Positions 25,989-34,930 of a stretch of DNA of 64,000 nucleotides are shown one piece after another. A model generated the notes under the pieces. That model searched no databases. It saw only the letters and a program-made list of their open reading frames with translations, and was not told the DNA's origin. This DNA comes from Bin87 sp963666415. Its GTDB lineage: Bacteria > Chloroflexota > Dehalococcoidia > Lucifugimonadales > UBA3495. Where the stretch lies: contig CAXXPD010000003.1 of NCBI GenBank assembly GCA_963666415.2, positions 1,488,001-1,552,000 on the forward strand, in the 5' to 3' direction. The first letter of the stretch is position 1; each line of letters opens with the position of its first letter. Both the position numbers and the translations under genes were made by a program.

Positions 25989-27665
25989 ATGACTGTGTCC
26001 AAAACTGTATTGAAAGGTTCCGATTTGCGCCAGGCCATGAACGGCGCCGTGTCGTACATGGAACTCTACCGCGACGCTGCCAACGCCCTCAACGTGTTCC
26101 CCGTACCCGACGGCGACACCGGCACCAATATGCTGCTGACCCTGCGGGCTGGCATTGAACAGATGGAAAAAGACGTTGATGCAACCGATGCCTGTGATGT
26201 TGCGGAATCCGTGGCCACGGGCGCATTTTGGGGCGCTCGGGGCAATAGTGGTGTAATCCTGTCGCAATTGCTGCGCGGATTTGCCGACGGCGTTGCCGGA
26301 GCAGCGGTTATCGAATCCTCCCGTGCGGTGGCTGCTTTTCGATCTGCGACTGATTCCGCCTACCACGCGGTGAGCCAGCCCCGGGAAGGGACCATGCTGT
26401 CCGTAATTCGGGGCGCCTCGGATGCAGCCGTGGTCGCCAATGATGCCGGAGAGCGGGATGTAATCGCCCTCTGGCAAGTCGCCTACGACGGCGCTATTGC
26501 GGCGTTGGCGTACACCCCTGAGCAACTGCCGGTTCTGAAAGACGCCGGCGTGGTCGATTCTGGGGGACTGGGCGTGGTTGCCGTGATTGGCGGGGCGTTG
26601 CAGCACCTGCGAGGGAACCACGGACCGCCGGTAGACCTGGGCCTGCGCAGTGTCGGCGGCATCATCGATCCGCATCAAACCGCGTCCGTGGCCATTGCCA
26701 CTGATTTTCTGGACGCCCACGAGAGCGAAGAGTTTGGCTACTGCACCCAGTTCGTGATCCACGGCGAGGGTCTCAACGTGGACACTCTGCGTGCCGGCCT
26801 TGGCGAAATTGCCGAATCGACCGTTATTGTGGGTGGTGGGCAAGCCGTGCGCATTCACGTGCACACCGCCGACCCCGGATCGGCGCTGACCTACGGCGTG
26901 GCTTTTGGCGACATTGATGAAGTCAAGATTGACAATATGAGCCTGCAAAATCGGGACTGGACGGTTGGCCATCGGGAACGTTCGGCGCCGACTGAGATTC
27001 GCCCCGGGCTGTCGGTCATAGCGGTGGCCTCCGGCAAAGGCCTTGCCGAAATCTTCCAGGACGCGGGTTGCGCTGCAATAGTCCCCGGCGGTCAAACTCT
27101 GAACCCCAGCGCCATCGAGCTGATTGCCGCCGCCCGGCAAGCCGGCACCGAGGATGTCATCGTCCTGCCCAATAACGGCAACGTGATTCTGACCGCCAAC
27201 CAGGCAACTGGAGCCGATACCGGCGAGATCAATTTGCACGTGGTTGGCACAAAGTCGATGCCACAGGGCACGGCGGCGATGCTGGGCTTCAACCCCGAAC
27301 TGTCGGTTGATCAGAACCTGGCTAACATGGAATCAGCCACCGCAGCAGTCGAAACACTGGAGGTTACGCAGGCAGTGCGCGAATCCATTGTTGACGGTCG
27401 GGCGGTCGAAAAAGGTCAGTATATGGGGATACTCGACGGAACTCTGGTTGCGTTGGCCGATTCAGCTGAAACGGCCCTCCTCGATGGGCTAAGCTATACC
27501 GAAGTGAACGAAGACAGCATCGTAACCATATACTGGGGTGAAGGCACTGACGCGGAAAAAAGCGCGCAGGTGCAGGAAATGCTGGAAACTTTACACGACG
27601 GCGTGCAGGTTGACGTGTTCGAGGGCGGCCAACCACACTATCCGTATCTGGCGTCGGTGGAGTAG
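25989..27665 (+). CDS. fakA: DAK2/DhaL domain protein, fatty acid kinase FakA-like
   Basis: A 558-residue protein with an N-terminal DhaL (DAK2) kinase domain and a C-terminal DegV-like region, the architecture of FakA (YloV). FakA phosphorylates fatty acids bound to FakB for use in phospholipid synthesis. The nucleotide and Mg site is seen as NVFPVPDGDTGTNMLLTL with Asp41 and Asp43, and GARGNSGVILSQLLRGF follows near residue 78. The degV gene starts 6 bp downstream, as expected for a kinase and binding-protein pair. Assignment is by architecture and neighbour; no experiment on this lineage is known to me. Confidence 0.85.
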   Translation: MTVSKTVLKGSDLRQAMNGAVSYMELYRDAANALNVFPVPDGDTGTNMLLTLRAGIEQMEKDVDATDACDVAESVATGAFWGARGNSGVILSQLLRGFADGVAGAAVIESSRAVAAFRSATDSAYHAVSQPREGTMLSVIRGASDAAVVANDAGERDVIALWQVAYDGAIAALAYTPEQLPVLKDAGVVDSGGLGVVAVIGGALQHLRGNHGPPVDLGLRSVGGIIDPHQTASVAIATDFLDAHESEEFGYCTQFVIHGEGLNVDTLRAGLGEIAESTVIVGGGQAVRIHVHTADPGSALTYGVAFGDIDEVKIDNMSLQNRDWTVGHRERSAPTEIRPGLSVIAVASGKGLAEIFQDAGCAAIVPGGQTLNPSAIELIAAARQAGTEDVIVLPNNGNVILTANQATGADTGEINLHVVGTKSMPQGTAAMLGFNPELSVDQNLANMESATAAVETLEVTQAVRESIVDGRAVEKGQYMGILDGTLVALADSAETALLDGLSYTEVNEDSIVTIYWGEGTDAEKSAQVQEMLETLHDGVQVDVFEGGQPHYPYLASVE

Positions 27666-27671
27666 TTAATC

Positions 27672-28505
27672 GTGGCAATCAAGATTGTGTCTGACAGCAC
27701 GGCCGATATCCCGGCGGACCTGGCAGAACGCCTCGGCATTACCGTGGTCCCCGCCTACGTTCTCATTGATGACGTGGCTTATCGGGAAGGGGTTGACATC
27801 ACTCGGGAAGATTTCTACGTCCGCCTGCAGGCGTCCCCACGACTTCCAACCACCTCGCAACCTACCGTATTGGACTTCACACAACACCTCGAACCGTTGG
27901 TTAACAACGGAGATCAAGTTGTGTGCATCACGCTGTCCAAACAGTTGAGTGGCACCCACAATTCGGCGATTCAGGCCGCCGCCGCACTACCCGATGGCGC
28001 GGTTTCGGTTATCGACTCAAACACAGCCACCGCTGGGCATATGCTGCAAGTGGTCGCTGCCGCCGAAGACGCCGCCGCCGAAGACGCCACCGTGGAGTCG
28101 GTACTTTCAGCAGCTAATTCGCGTGCCTCGACAGGTTTCACCTATTGCGCCCTGGACACTCTCGAATACCTGCAAAAGGGCGGGCGCATCGGCAAGGCCC
28201 AGGCCTTCATGGGATCCCTCCTGAAGGTGAAACCAATCCTGAGAGTGTCGGGTGGTGAAGTGCTGCCGGTAGATCGCCCGCGCAATACGCGCCGAGCGAT
28301 GCAACGGTTGGAAGAACTGGTGCGAAGCCACGGCCCGGCCTCCAGACTGGCGGTTGCGTATTCTACGGATCCAGAACTCGCCGAGACGCTGCGGGTCGCA
28401 CTCAGCGATTTGGTATCAGCCGGTCAGAGTTATACAATTCAGATTGGATCTGCCATCGGGACGCACAGTGGACCGGGCGCCGTCGGCGTGGCAACATTGA
28501 TGTAA
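27672..28505 (+). CDS. DegV family fatty acid-binding protein (FakB-like)
   Basis: A 277-residue DegV/FakB-type protein that holds a fatty acid for phosphorylation by FakA. The N-terminal KIVSDSTADIP, the TSQPTVLDF segment near residue 61, CITLSKQLSGTHNSA near 85 and the LEYLQKGGRIGKAQAFMGSL stretch near 160 are typical. It starts with GTG 6 bp after fakA. The combination implies uptake or recycling of exogenous fatty acids, which may complement the FabI pathway encoded at 18.4 kb. Confidence 0.88.
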   Translation: MAIKIVSDSTADIPADLAERLGITVVPAYVLIDDVAYREGVDITREDFYVRLQASPRLPTTSQPTVLDFTQHLEPLVNNGDQVVCITLSKQLSGTHNSAIQAAAALPDGAVSVIDSNTATAGHMLQVVAAAEDAAAEDATVESVLSAANSRASTGFTYCALDTLEYLQKGGRIGKAQAFMGSLLKVKPILRVSGGEVLPVDRPRNTRRAMQRLEELVRSHGPASRLAVAYSTDPELAETLRVALSDLVSAGQSYTIQIGSAIGTHSGPGAVGVATLM

Positions 28506-28610
28506 CCGCAACGGCGGCATGCGTCACTACGAGAACCGCAGGTATGTGGCGTTGGTCAGTGCGTTCTGCACCAGCGCACCTGGCGACAACAGGCGCAATG
28601 GCTTCATCTG

Positions 28611-31175
28611 ATGAATTCTGCCGGGTTTGAAAACGAACCTTTGTGGCGACAGGCGCTCCGGAAAATCCTGACACTGGAAGAGAGCAAGGGATTCGCCGAC
28701 ACCGCAGTTAGCGGTGGCATCCGTCGATTCGTTGACCGCTGGGAATCGGAGCTGCGCGGGTTTCTGGGCGATGACGCGGGGAAAACCGCGTATCTCGTCG
28801 ATACTCTGTACCGCGACCTGACGCCCGACGAACGCCGCGCCTGGGTCGCCTATTGGCAGAAGGTGCTGGCCAACTCGACCACCAGCCCATTGGCGTCCAC
28901 AGCCAGATTGGACGGAATGGCTCCGGATGCTTCCGGGGTCACAAACGCTGCCGTAGTGCACACGCTGTTTCCCACCGAAGATGCGCGCCCGTTGGGGCGC
29001 GTGCACCGGGCCAACTATGGACGCCCGGTTCCAGCCGCATCTCCGGGCAACCCTGATGAACTTGTCAGCAAAATCCGACGAATGGATCAGAAAACCGTGG
29101 GCCGGCTGGAACTCCTGGGCGTTGGTACCGTTCGCGACCTGTTGTACATGATGCCGCGACGACACGTTGACCGCTCCGAAATTACCAGCATTGCTGACGT
29201 GTATCCGGGCGGAACCTTTACTCTCGATGGAACCTTGGTAAACATCAGTCCCGCGAGAGTGGGCCCGCGCAACCTGCAACTGGCGCAGGGCGCCTTGCGG
29301 GACGAAACCGGAACCATTGACCTGCAATGGTTCGGTCAGGGTTTCCTGGCGCGTTCGCTCCGCGCCGGGAGCCACATGACCGTTACCGGCAAAATCGAAA
29401 CCTACCGCAACCGGCCGGTGATGCCTTCTCCGGAGTACGACGTAATCACCGAACGTCAGCCACCGGTCAACACCGCGCGCATCACGCCCGTTTATCGGCT
29501 AACCCAGGGGATGACCGCGCGCAACCTGCGGAGCCTGACCTGGCAAGCCATCGGGCAGTACGTCAATGGGTTGGAGGATTCCCTGACGGAGGATGTGCGA
29601 CGTCGCACGGGGCTGGTTCCGCTGCGCAACGCCATCACCGACCTGCACTATCCGGCAGACCTGGCCGCCGCCGAGGCTGGCCGGCGTCGCCTCGCATTCG
29701 ATGAAATCCTGGGATTCCAGCTCGCCGTAATAGGCCGTCGCCGGCACCGCGAGGAAAACGCCGTTGGCGTGCCGGTCAAATACGATCAGGCCACGGTGAA
29801 CGGATTCCTGGCCGGTTTGCCATTCTCGCCCACCCATGCGCAAGAACGCTGCGTCGCAGAGACCCTGTCGGATATGGCACGGGGCACCCCACCGATGAGT
29901 CGACTGCTGCAAGGCGAAGTCGGCAGCGGGAAGACTCTGGTGGCGTTGGCGGCGGTGCTGGCGGTTGCATCTGCGCACCGGCAGTCGGCGCTAATGGCGC
30001 CCACCGAGGTGCTGGCCGAGCAACACTTTCGCACCGTGAACGAGTTGCTGCAGGACTTCGACCAACCGATGCAGCAAGACAACGTGCTATCAGTCTACCT
30101 GCCGCAGATGTCCGGACCGTTCACGGTTGGATTGTTGACCGGTAGCACCCGCGCGCGCCCCCGCCGCGAATTGCTGCGGATGGTGGCGGAAGGCAACATG
30201 GACCTGCTGATAGGCACGCAGGCGTTGATTCAGGACAGCGTTGACATTCCCAATCTGGCGCTGGCAGTCATGGACGAACAGCACCGTTTTGGCGTGGAGC
30301 AACGGTCCGCGCTGCGGAGCCAGGGCACAGAACAACCCCACTCCCTGATGATGTCGGCCACCCCGATTCCGCGGACGCTACAACTCACGCTCTACGGAGA
30401 CCTTGACGTGTCTACCATTGACGAGTTGCCGCCGGGTCGCCAGGAGATTTTGACTCGCATCGTGCCAGAAGACAAACGGACCGCAGCCTACGGGTTTGTA
30501 CGACAGCAAATCAACGCCGGAAGACAGGCGTTCATAATTTGCCCGCTGGTGGAAGAATCGGACCGGCTGGACGTGCGCGCCGCCGTCGAAGAGCATAAAC
30601 GATTGTCGACCGAGGTGTTCCCTGATCTCAAACTCGGGTTGCTGCACGGCAGGTTATCGTCCCGGGATAAAGACAAAAGTATGCGTCAGTTTCGAGACGG
30701 CGAGCTGGATATATTGGTGGCCACTGCGGTAGTTGAGGTCGGCATCGACGTGCCCAACGCTGCCGTGATGCTCATTGACGGGGCAGACCGGTTCGGACTG
30801 GCCCAGCTGCATCAGTTTCGCGGTCGCGTGGGTCGAGGCCAGCACAAGAGCTACTGCCTGCTGATGTCGGAGTCGGAGTCGGAACGAGCCAGGGAACGAT
30901 TGACGGCGTTGGAATCCACGGGCGATGGTTTCAAATTGGCCGAGATTGACTTGCAGATGAGGCATGAAGGCGACATCTTCGGCACCTCGCAAAGTGGCGA
31001 CCAGACGGTCTTGCGCATCGCCAACCTGTTTGACCAGGATTTGATGGCGCTGGCCCGTCAGGAAGCCCTGGCGATCATGGATGCCGACCCCCGTCTGACC
31101 GACCCTACTCACGCCGGTTTGGTAGCCGAACGCGACCGGTTCCTGACCCGGTTTCAACAGCACCTTGATGATTGA
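28611..31175 (+). CDS. recG: ATP-dependent DNA helicase RecG, with N-terminal extension
   Basis: An 854-residue RecG that remodels stalled forks and Holliday junctions. The wedge/OB domain starts near residue 160 (KTVGRLELLGVGTVRDLLYMMPRRH in its opening blocks). Walker A is GEVGSGKT, followed by APTEVLAEQH, the DEQH box (MDEQHRFGVEQR), SATPIPRTLQL, and the C-terminal helicase motif HQFRGRVGRGQHKSYC. RecG usually has about 690 residues; here an extra 150-170 residues without recognisable motifs precede the wedge domain. Long N-terminal extensions occur in some other phyla. The stop lies 35 bp from the convergent response regulator. Confidence 0.93.
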   Translation: MNSAGFENEPLWRQALRKILTLEESKGFADTAVSGGIRRFVDRWESELRGFLGDDAGKTAYLVDTLYRDLTPDERRAWVAYWQKVLANSTTSPLASTARLDGMAPDASGVTNAAVVHTLFPTEDARPLGRVHRANYGRPVPAASPGNPDELVSKIRRMDQKTVGRLELLGVGTVRDLLYMMPRRHVDRSEITSIADVYPGGTFTLDGTLVNISPARVGPRNLQLAQGALRDETGTIDLQWFGQGFLARSLRAGSHMTVTGKIETYRNRPVMPSPEYDVITERQPPVNTARITPVYRLTQGMTARNLRSLTWQAIGQYVNGLEDSLTEDVRRRTGLVPLRNAITDLHYPADLAAAEAGRRRLAFDEILGFQLAVIGRRRHREENAVGVPVKYDQATVNGFLAGLPFSPTHAQERCVAETLSDMARGTPPMSRLLQGEVGSGKTLVALAAVLAVASAHRQSALMAPTEVLAEQHFRTVNELLQDFDQPMQQDNVLSVYLPQMSGPFTVGLLTGSTRARPRRELLRMVAEGNMDLLIGTQALIQDSVDIPNLALAVMDEQHRFGVEQRSALRSQGTEQPHSLMMSATPIPRTLQLTLYGDLDVSTIDELPPGRQEILTRIVPEDKRTAAYGFVRQQINAGRQAFIICPLVEESDRLDVRAAVEEHKRLSTEVFPDLKLGLLHGRLSSRDKDKSMRQFRDGELDILVATAVVEVGIDVPNAAVMLIDGADRFGLAQLHQFRGRVGRGQHKSYCLLMSESESERARERLTALESTGDGFKLAEIDLQMRHEGDIFGTSQSGDQTVLRIANLFDQDLMALARQEALAIMDADPRLTDPTHAGLVAERDRFLTRFQQHLDD

Positions 31176-31209
31176 ACAAGACGCGGACTGGACTCCGGAC
31201 GGCTGTTTG

Positions 31210-31884
31210 TCAAACTTCGGCGGCGATGTCCCGGAACCGGTACCCGACGTTCCAGATGGTCTCCACAAAAAGGTGGTCGGGGTCTTCAATCTTGGAACGC
31301 AGGCGTCGTATGTGGACATCGACGGTGCGGGTGCCGCCAAGGTAATCGTATCCCCACACCTGATTTAGCAGCGCTTCCCTGGTGTATACCCGGCCCGGGT
31401 TGGATGCGAGTAGCGTCAGCAACTGAAACTCTTTGTAAGTGAGCGAGACGCGACGGCCGGCCATGGAAACTTCGTAGCTTTGGAGGTCGATCGCCAACTC
31501 GCCAACGCGGATCAGCGGTTCTCCGACCCGGCCGTTCTTGCGAAATACGATTTGCCCAACCCTTGCCAACAGCTCGGTCGAGTCCAGCGGCGTTAAGATG
31601 AAATCGTCCGCGTTGATCGCAGGATCATATTGCTCCAGCGACGACAACTCCAACAGCGCCAATGTAGGAATCTGTAGTTCCGTAACCTGCTCAATGACTG
31701 ATCGGGCCCCGATGCCGACCGCTGCTAGATCCAGTATAACGACGTCAAGCTTCATGGCGTGGGCAACGTCGGCCAGTTCCATCATGTCGCTGCCCGCGCG
31801 GCAGGTCAATCCGGTCTGGTCGATTTGCTTGGCCAACGAAACCATGTTGTCGCCGGGGCGAGTCAACAGAAATACGCTATACAA
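31210..31884 (-). CDS. OmpR/PhoB-type response regulator with degenerate receiver
   Basis: A 224-residue two-domain regulator. The C-terminal winged helix is canonical: LTYKEFQLLTLLASNPGRV near residue 145, REALLNQVWGYDY, then TRTVDVHIRRLRSKIE and the wing VGYRF. The N-terminal receiver keeps an Asp in VVILDL near residue 51, but lacks the usual acidic pair near the N-terminus, and the conserved KP near the end of the domain reads TP. Phosphorylation may therefore be altered or absent, as in atypical response regulators. No histidine kinase gene is adjacent. It probably binds DNA as a dimer; its targets are unknown. Confidence 0.85.
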   Translation of the reverse strand: MYSVFLLTRPGDNMVSLAKQIDQTGLTCRAGSDMMELADVAHAMKLDVVILDLAAVGIGARSVIEQVTELQIPTLALLELSSLEQYDPAINADDFILTPLDSTELLARVGQIVFRKNGRVGEPLIRVGELAIDLQSYEVSMAGRRVSLTYKEFQLLTLLASNPGRVYTREALLNQVWGYDYLGGTRTVDVHIRRLRSKIEDPDHLFVETIWNVGYRFRDIAAEV

Positions 31885-32019
31885 GTCGGCAATCCTTACC
31901 GTGCTTCGCCACTATCCTCTCCAACGCCTACCGGTTTGCCCCCGGCGTCCAGTCGGCCAGGGCATTTGTCAAATTGACTACGCTAGGTTGCGTGTCTATC
32001 ATGTGTCCAACAAAGCGTA

Positions 32020-32028
32020 ATTTTAGCA
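32020..32028 (-). promoter_or_regulatory. Possible extended -10 element of the response regulator gene
   Basis: On the minus strand TGCTAAAAT, about 135 bp upstream of the start codon. It shares the TGCTA word with other putative promoters in the window. No convincing -35. Confidence 0.3.
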
Positions 32029-32095
32029 TACGGCGGCCGACGAACCTTCGCCCGTGTTGCCTGACCGTTCATTATCAGTCGCGTTTGAGGGGATT

Positions 32096-32893
32096 ATGTC
32101 TACCGCAACTTTGCTGCCCACGCAACCTGCCGGCATTCGCGGCGTCATCCGCGCCGGCGGGTACTCCGGCGTTACGGCCGGTCTGGCCAACGGGTATGTG
32201 CAGGCCAACCTCGCCGTCCTGCCCCGCGACCTGGCTTTTGATTTTCTGCTGTTTTGTCAGCGCAACCCCCGTCCCTGCCCACTGTTGGAAGTGATCGAGG
32301 CTGGGGAGATCGAACCTGCAATCATGGCTCCTGGCGCGGATATTCGGACCGACATACCCGCATATCGCATTTACGAAAATGGCGAAATGGCAGGAGAATA
32401 CGCGTCGGTGGCCGACGTTTGGCGCGACGATCTCGTGTCGTTCCTGCTGGGCTGCAGTTTTTCCTTCGAGGCGGCAATGTCAGATGCGGGAATCCCGTTG
32501 CGCCATCAGGAAGCCGGCAGCAACGTGCCGATGTACATCACCAACATCGCGACCAGACCGGCTGGCGTATTCTCCGGGCCGATGGTTGTGAGTATGCGGC
32601 CCATCCCCCAGGCACAGATCGTGCGTGCCGTACAGGTAACTTCGCGTTTCCCAGATACGCACGGCGCTCCCATTCACATTGGCGACCCGGCGGCCATTGG
32701 GATTCGAGACCTGGCTGCCCCTGAGTTCGGTGATGCAGTTGAAATACGGGACGGCGAGACCCCGGTGTTCTGGGCCTGCGGCGTTACTCCCCAGGCCGTG
32801 GCGCTGAATTGCAAACCGCCCCTGATGATTACCCATGCCCCGGGCAAAATGTTCATCACCGACCGGCGCGACGCCGAATACGCAGTTCTCTAA
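32096..32893 (+). CDS. DUF1445 protein (YcsI-like hydro-lyase family, D-glutamate cyclase N-terminal half)
   Basis: A 265-residue member of the DUF1445/YcsI putative hydro-lyase family. GLANGYVQANLAVLP near residue 36, LLFCQRNPRPCPLLEV, the YRIYENGE segment and the SFLLGCSFSFE stretch identify it. Near the C-terminus FWACGVTPQ and ITHAPGKMFITD are family hallmarks. The ATG at 32096 follows GAGGGG. The animal mitochondrial enzyme D-glutamate cyclase (DGLUCY) fuses this domain to the one encoded by the next gene. A role in D-glutamate or 5-oxoproline turnover is inferred from that fusion. Confidence 0.85.
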   Translation: MSTATLLPTQPAGIRGVIRAGGYSGVTAGLANGYVQANLAVLPRDLAFDFLLFCQRNPRPCPLLEVIEAGEIEPAIMAPGADIRTDIPAYRIYENGEMAGEYASVADVWRDDLVSFLLGCSFSFEAAMSDAGIPLRHQEAGSNVPMYITNIATRPAGVFSGPMVVSMRPIPQAQIVRAVQVTSRFPDTHGAPIHIGDPAAIGIRDLAAPEFGDAVEIRDGETPVFWACGVTPQAVALNCKPPLMITHAPGKMFITDRRDAEYAVL

Positions 32894-32908
32894 ACGGGAG
32901 CAGCAGCG

Positions 32909-33781
32909 ATGGCACCGACTATTGAAGACATCATCCTGAACCACGACCGGCGTGGAATCGGCGCGCTGCGGCCCCACCTGCCCGCCGATTTTTGCACCCA
33001 GACGGCTCGATACGCGCTGGCGCATCCCGGGCCAGTGTTGATTGTAACCGGGTTCTACATCCTGATGAGCGATGCACCGGAAACCGACGGCCCGCCCGGG
33101 GCGTTCGCCATTGGCGACGCGTTGGCTAGTCTGGGGCGCTCCGTAGCCTACGTCGCCGACCAACCGATGGCCGGGATGATGACGTCCTGGTTGGCCAACC
33201 AGCAAAACGCATCGCCGGTGCTGGATTATGCAATCAGCGACGATCAATTTGCTAACGAACGTAGCGCCGCCGACATCGTGGGTGGGCACAACCCGACGCT
33301 GGTCATCTCCATCGAGAGGTGCGCACCCGACTCGAGTGGCATCTATCGCAATATGCGCGGAGTAGACATTTCCCCCCAAACCGCGCGCGTCGACCGGCTT
33401 TTTGGCTTGGGGTTGCCGTCGATCGGCATCGGCGATGGCGGCAACGAAATTGGGATGGGCAACCTGGCTAGCGTGGTTCGAGATGCCGACCGCCTGCCGG
33501 ACCACCCGGCGGTTACCCGCTGCGACCAGCTGATTGCGGCCAGTACATCCAACTGGGGTGGGTACGGTTTGGTGGCGGCCCTGTCCGTGGAGGTGGGACG
33601 CAACCTGCTACCCGACATCGAAACTGACGCGGCCTGCATCCGCTACCTGGTAGACGCCGGCGCGGTGAGCGGCGTAAGCGGTGAACACGATTACCTGGTT
33701 GACGAGTTCACGCTGGAAGAAAATGCCGCAGTGCTGAGCGAACTGCATGACTATGTGGGCGGTCAATTGCAAATCCGGTAG
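32909..33781 (+). CDS. DUF4392 protein (D-glutamate cyclase C-terminal-like)
   Basis: A 290-residue protein matching the C-terminal domain of D-glutamate cyclase (DUF4392). Glycine-rich and acidic motifs stand out: VTGFYI near residue 47, ISIERCAPDSSGIYRNMRG near 132-150, and the IGIGDGGNEIGMGN loop near 172, likely a ligand or metal site. It begins 15 bp after the DUF1445 gene on the same strand, so the two are cotranscribed. In animals the fused enzyme converts D-glutamate to 5-oxo-D-proline. Whether the two separate bacterial proteins form one enzyme has to be shown. Confidence 0.83.
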   Translation: MAPTIEDIILNHDRRGIGALRPHLPADFCTQTARYALAHPGPVLIVTGFYILMSDAPETDGPPGAFAIGDALASLGRSVAYVADQPMAGMMTSWLANQQNASPVLDYAISDDQFANERSAADIVGGHNPTLVISIERCAPDSSGIYRNMRGVDISPQTARVDRLFGLGLPSIGIGDGGNEIGMGNLASVVRDADRLPDHPAVTRCDQLIAASTSNWGGYGLVAALSVEVGRNLLPDIETDAACIRYLVDAGAVSGVSGEHDYLVDEFTLEENAAVLSELHDYVGGQLQIR

Positions 33782-33804
33782 CGCCCTGGGGTTAGGAACC
33801 TCCG

Positions 33805-34919
33805 ATGGGCAACCGCAAATACTGCGGCAACAAAGCCGGGTTTATGCGGGCCATGCACAAAGAATGTGCGACCGCTCATGAGGCTGGATGGCAACGCATA
33901 GTGACCTTGGCGACGGACGCGGCCGGCAAGTCGGATATAAACGAAGCGGTTTTGTTGGATGAATTGTCCGCTGTGGCCCGGGGTTCATTCAGCGCCGATG
34001 ACGCCATCGGCGCTGCCCTCGCTGAGGGGTGGCATCAGGCCGTCAAAGAGAGTTTGGCAGACGGGTTGTTGACTGTGAATGAAGAAACCCGGCTGCAGGA
34101 TTTTCGCGATAGATTCGCGTTGGACACTCAGGGTAACCCCGGCCGAATCGCCAACGCCCAACTACAGCAGGCGGTCCGGGACCGACTGGTGTTGGACGCC
34201 AGATTGGCGGCGTTGGCAACCCACGACGGAAATACGCACCGGACCGAACTGGCGGCTATGCTGGGCGAATCGCAGCTGTCGTCGACCGAGCGGCGATTGT
34301 TGCTGGTACAGGCATGGGAAGCTGCTGTTGAAAGTTCCCTGAAAAATGGCGTTCTTTCACTGGACGAGGAAGATGCTCTGGACAGCTACTTGCGCCATTT
34401 CGACTTGTCCGAAACAGATGTTGATGTCAACGGCGCTTACCAGAAAATGGTCAAGTCCGTGGTCATCAGGGAGGCGGCGGAAGGGATTGTTCCCGACCGC
34501 TTGAAGGTTACCAGTGATGTCCCGTTCAACCTGATGAAATCGGAGCAGCTGGTGTGGTTGATTAGCGGCGTTAAATACTACGAGGTCAAGACCCGGCGAC
34601 GACGCCAGGGCCACCTCCCACGGATTGAGTATCCGGGTCGCCAAGGGACTGTACTACCTGCCCAGCGCCTTTAGCAGCCAGTCGGTGGAGTGGTAGGAGA
34701 CCGTTCACTAGGATACCGGGCTTTTGGGCGTAACCAGCAAGCACATTTACTTCCACGGTCCCCGCAAGCGGTTCCGCGTGCGCTATGACCGCATTGTGTC
34801 CTTTGAGCCTTACCGCGACGGCATCGGCATTATGCGCGACGACCGAACCGCAGACTTTTCAGACCGGCGACGGCTGGTTCATCTACAATCTGGTGACCAA
34901 CCTGGCGCAACAGTCGTAG
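33805..34919 (+). pseudogene. Decayed gene of unknown family
   Basis: An intact 289-codon frame (33805-34674) is followed by clear remnants of the same protein. About 34600 the sense frame shifts by one, reading VAKGLYYLPSAFSSQSVEW, then TAG at 34694 and TAG at 34709, then DTGLLGVTSKHIYFHGP and YDRIVSFEPYRDGIGIMRD. A second shift near 34845 leads to QTFQTGDGWFIYNLVTNL and a TAG at 34917. So two frameshifts and two in-frame stops broke the gene. The intact part is mostly helical and acidic. Its start (MGNRKYCGNKAGFM) looks like the second half of a zinc ribbon, so the N-terminus may also be lost. I do not recognise the family. Confidence 0.75.
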
Positions 34920-34930
34920 GGATTGCTCCG

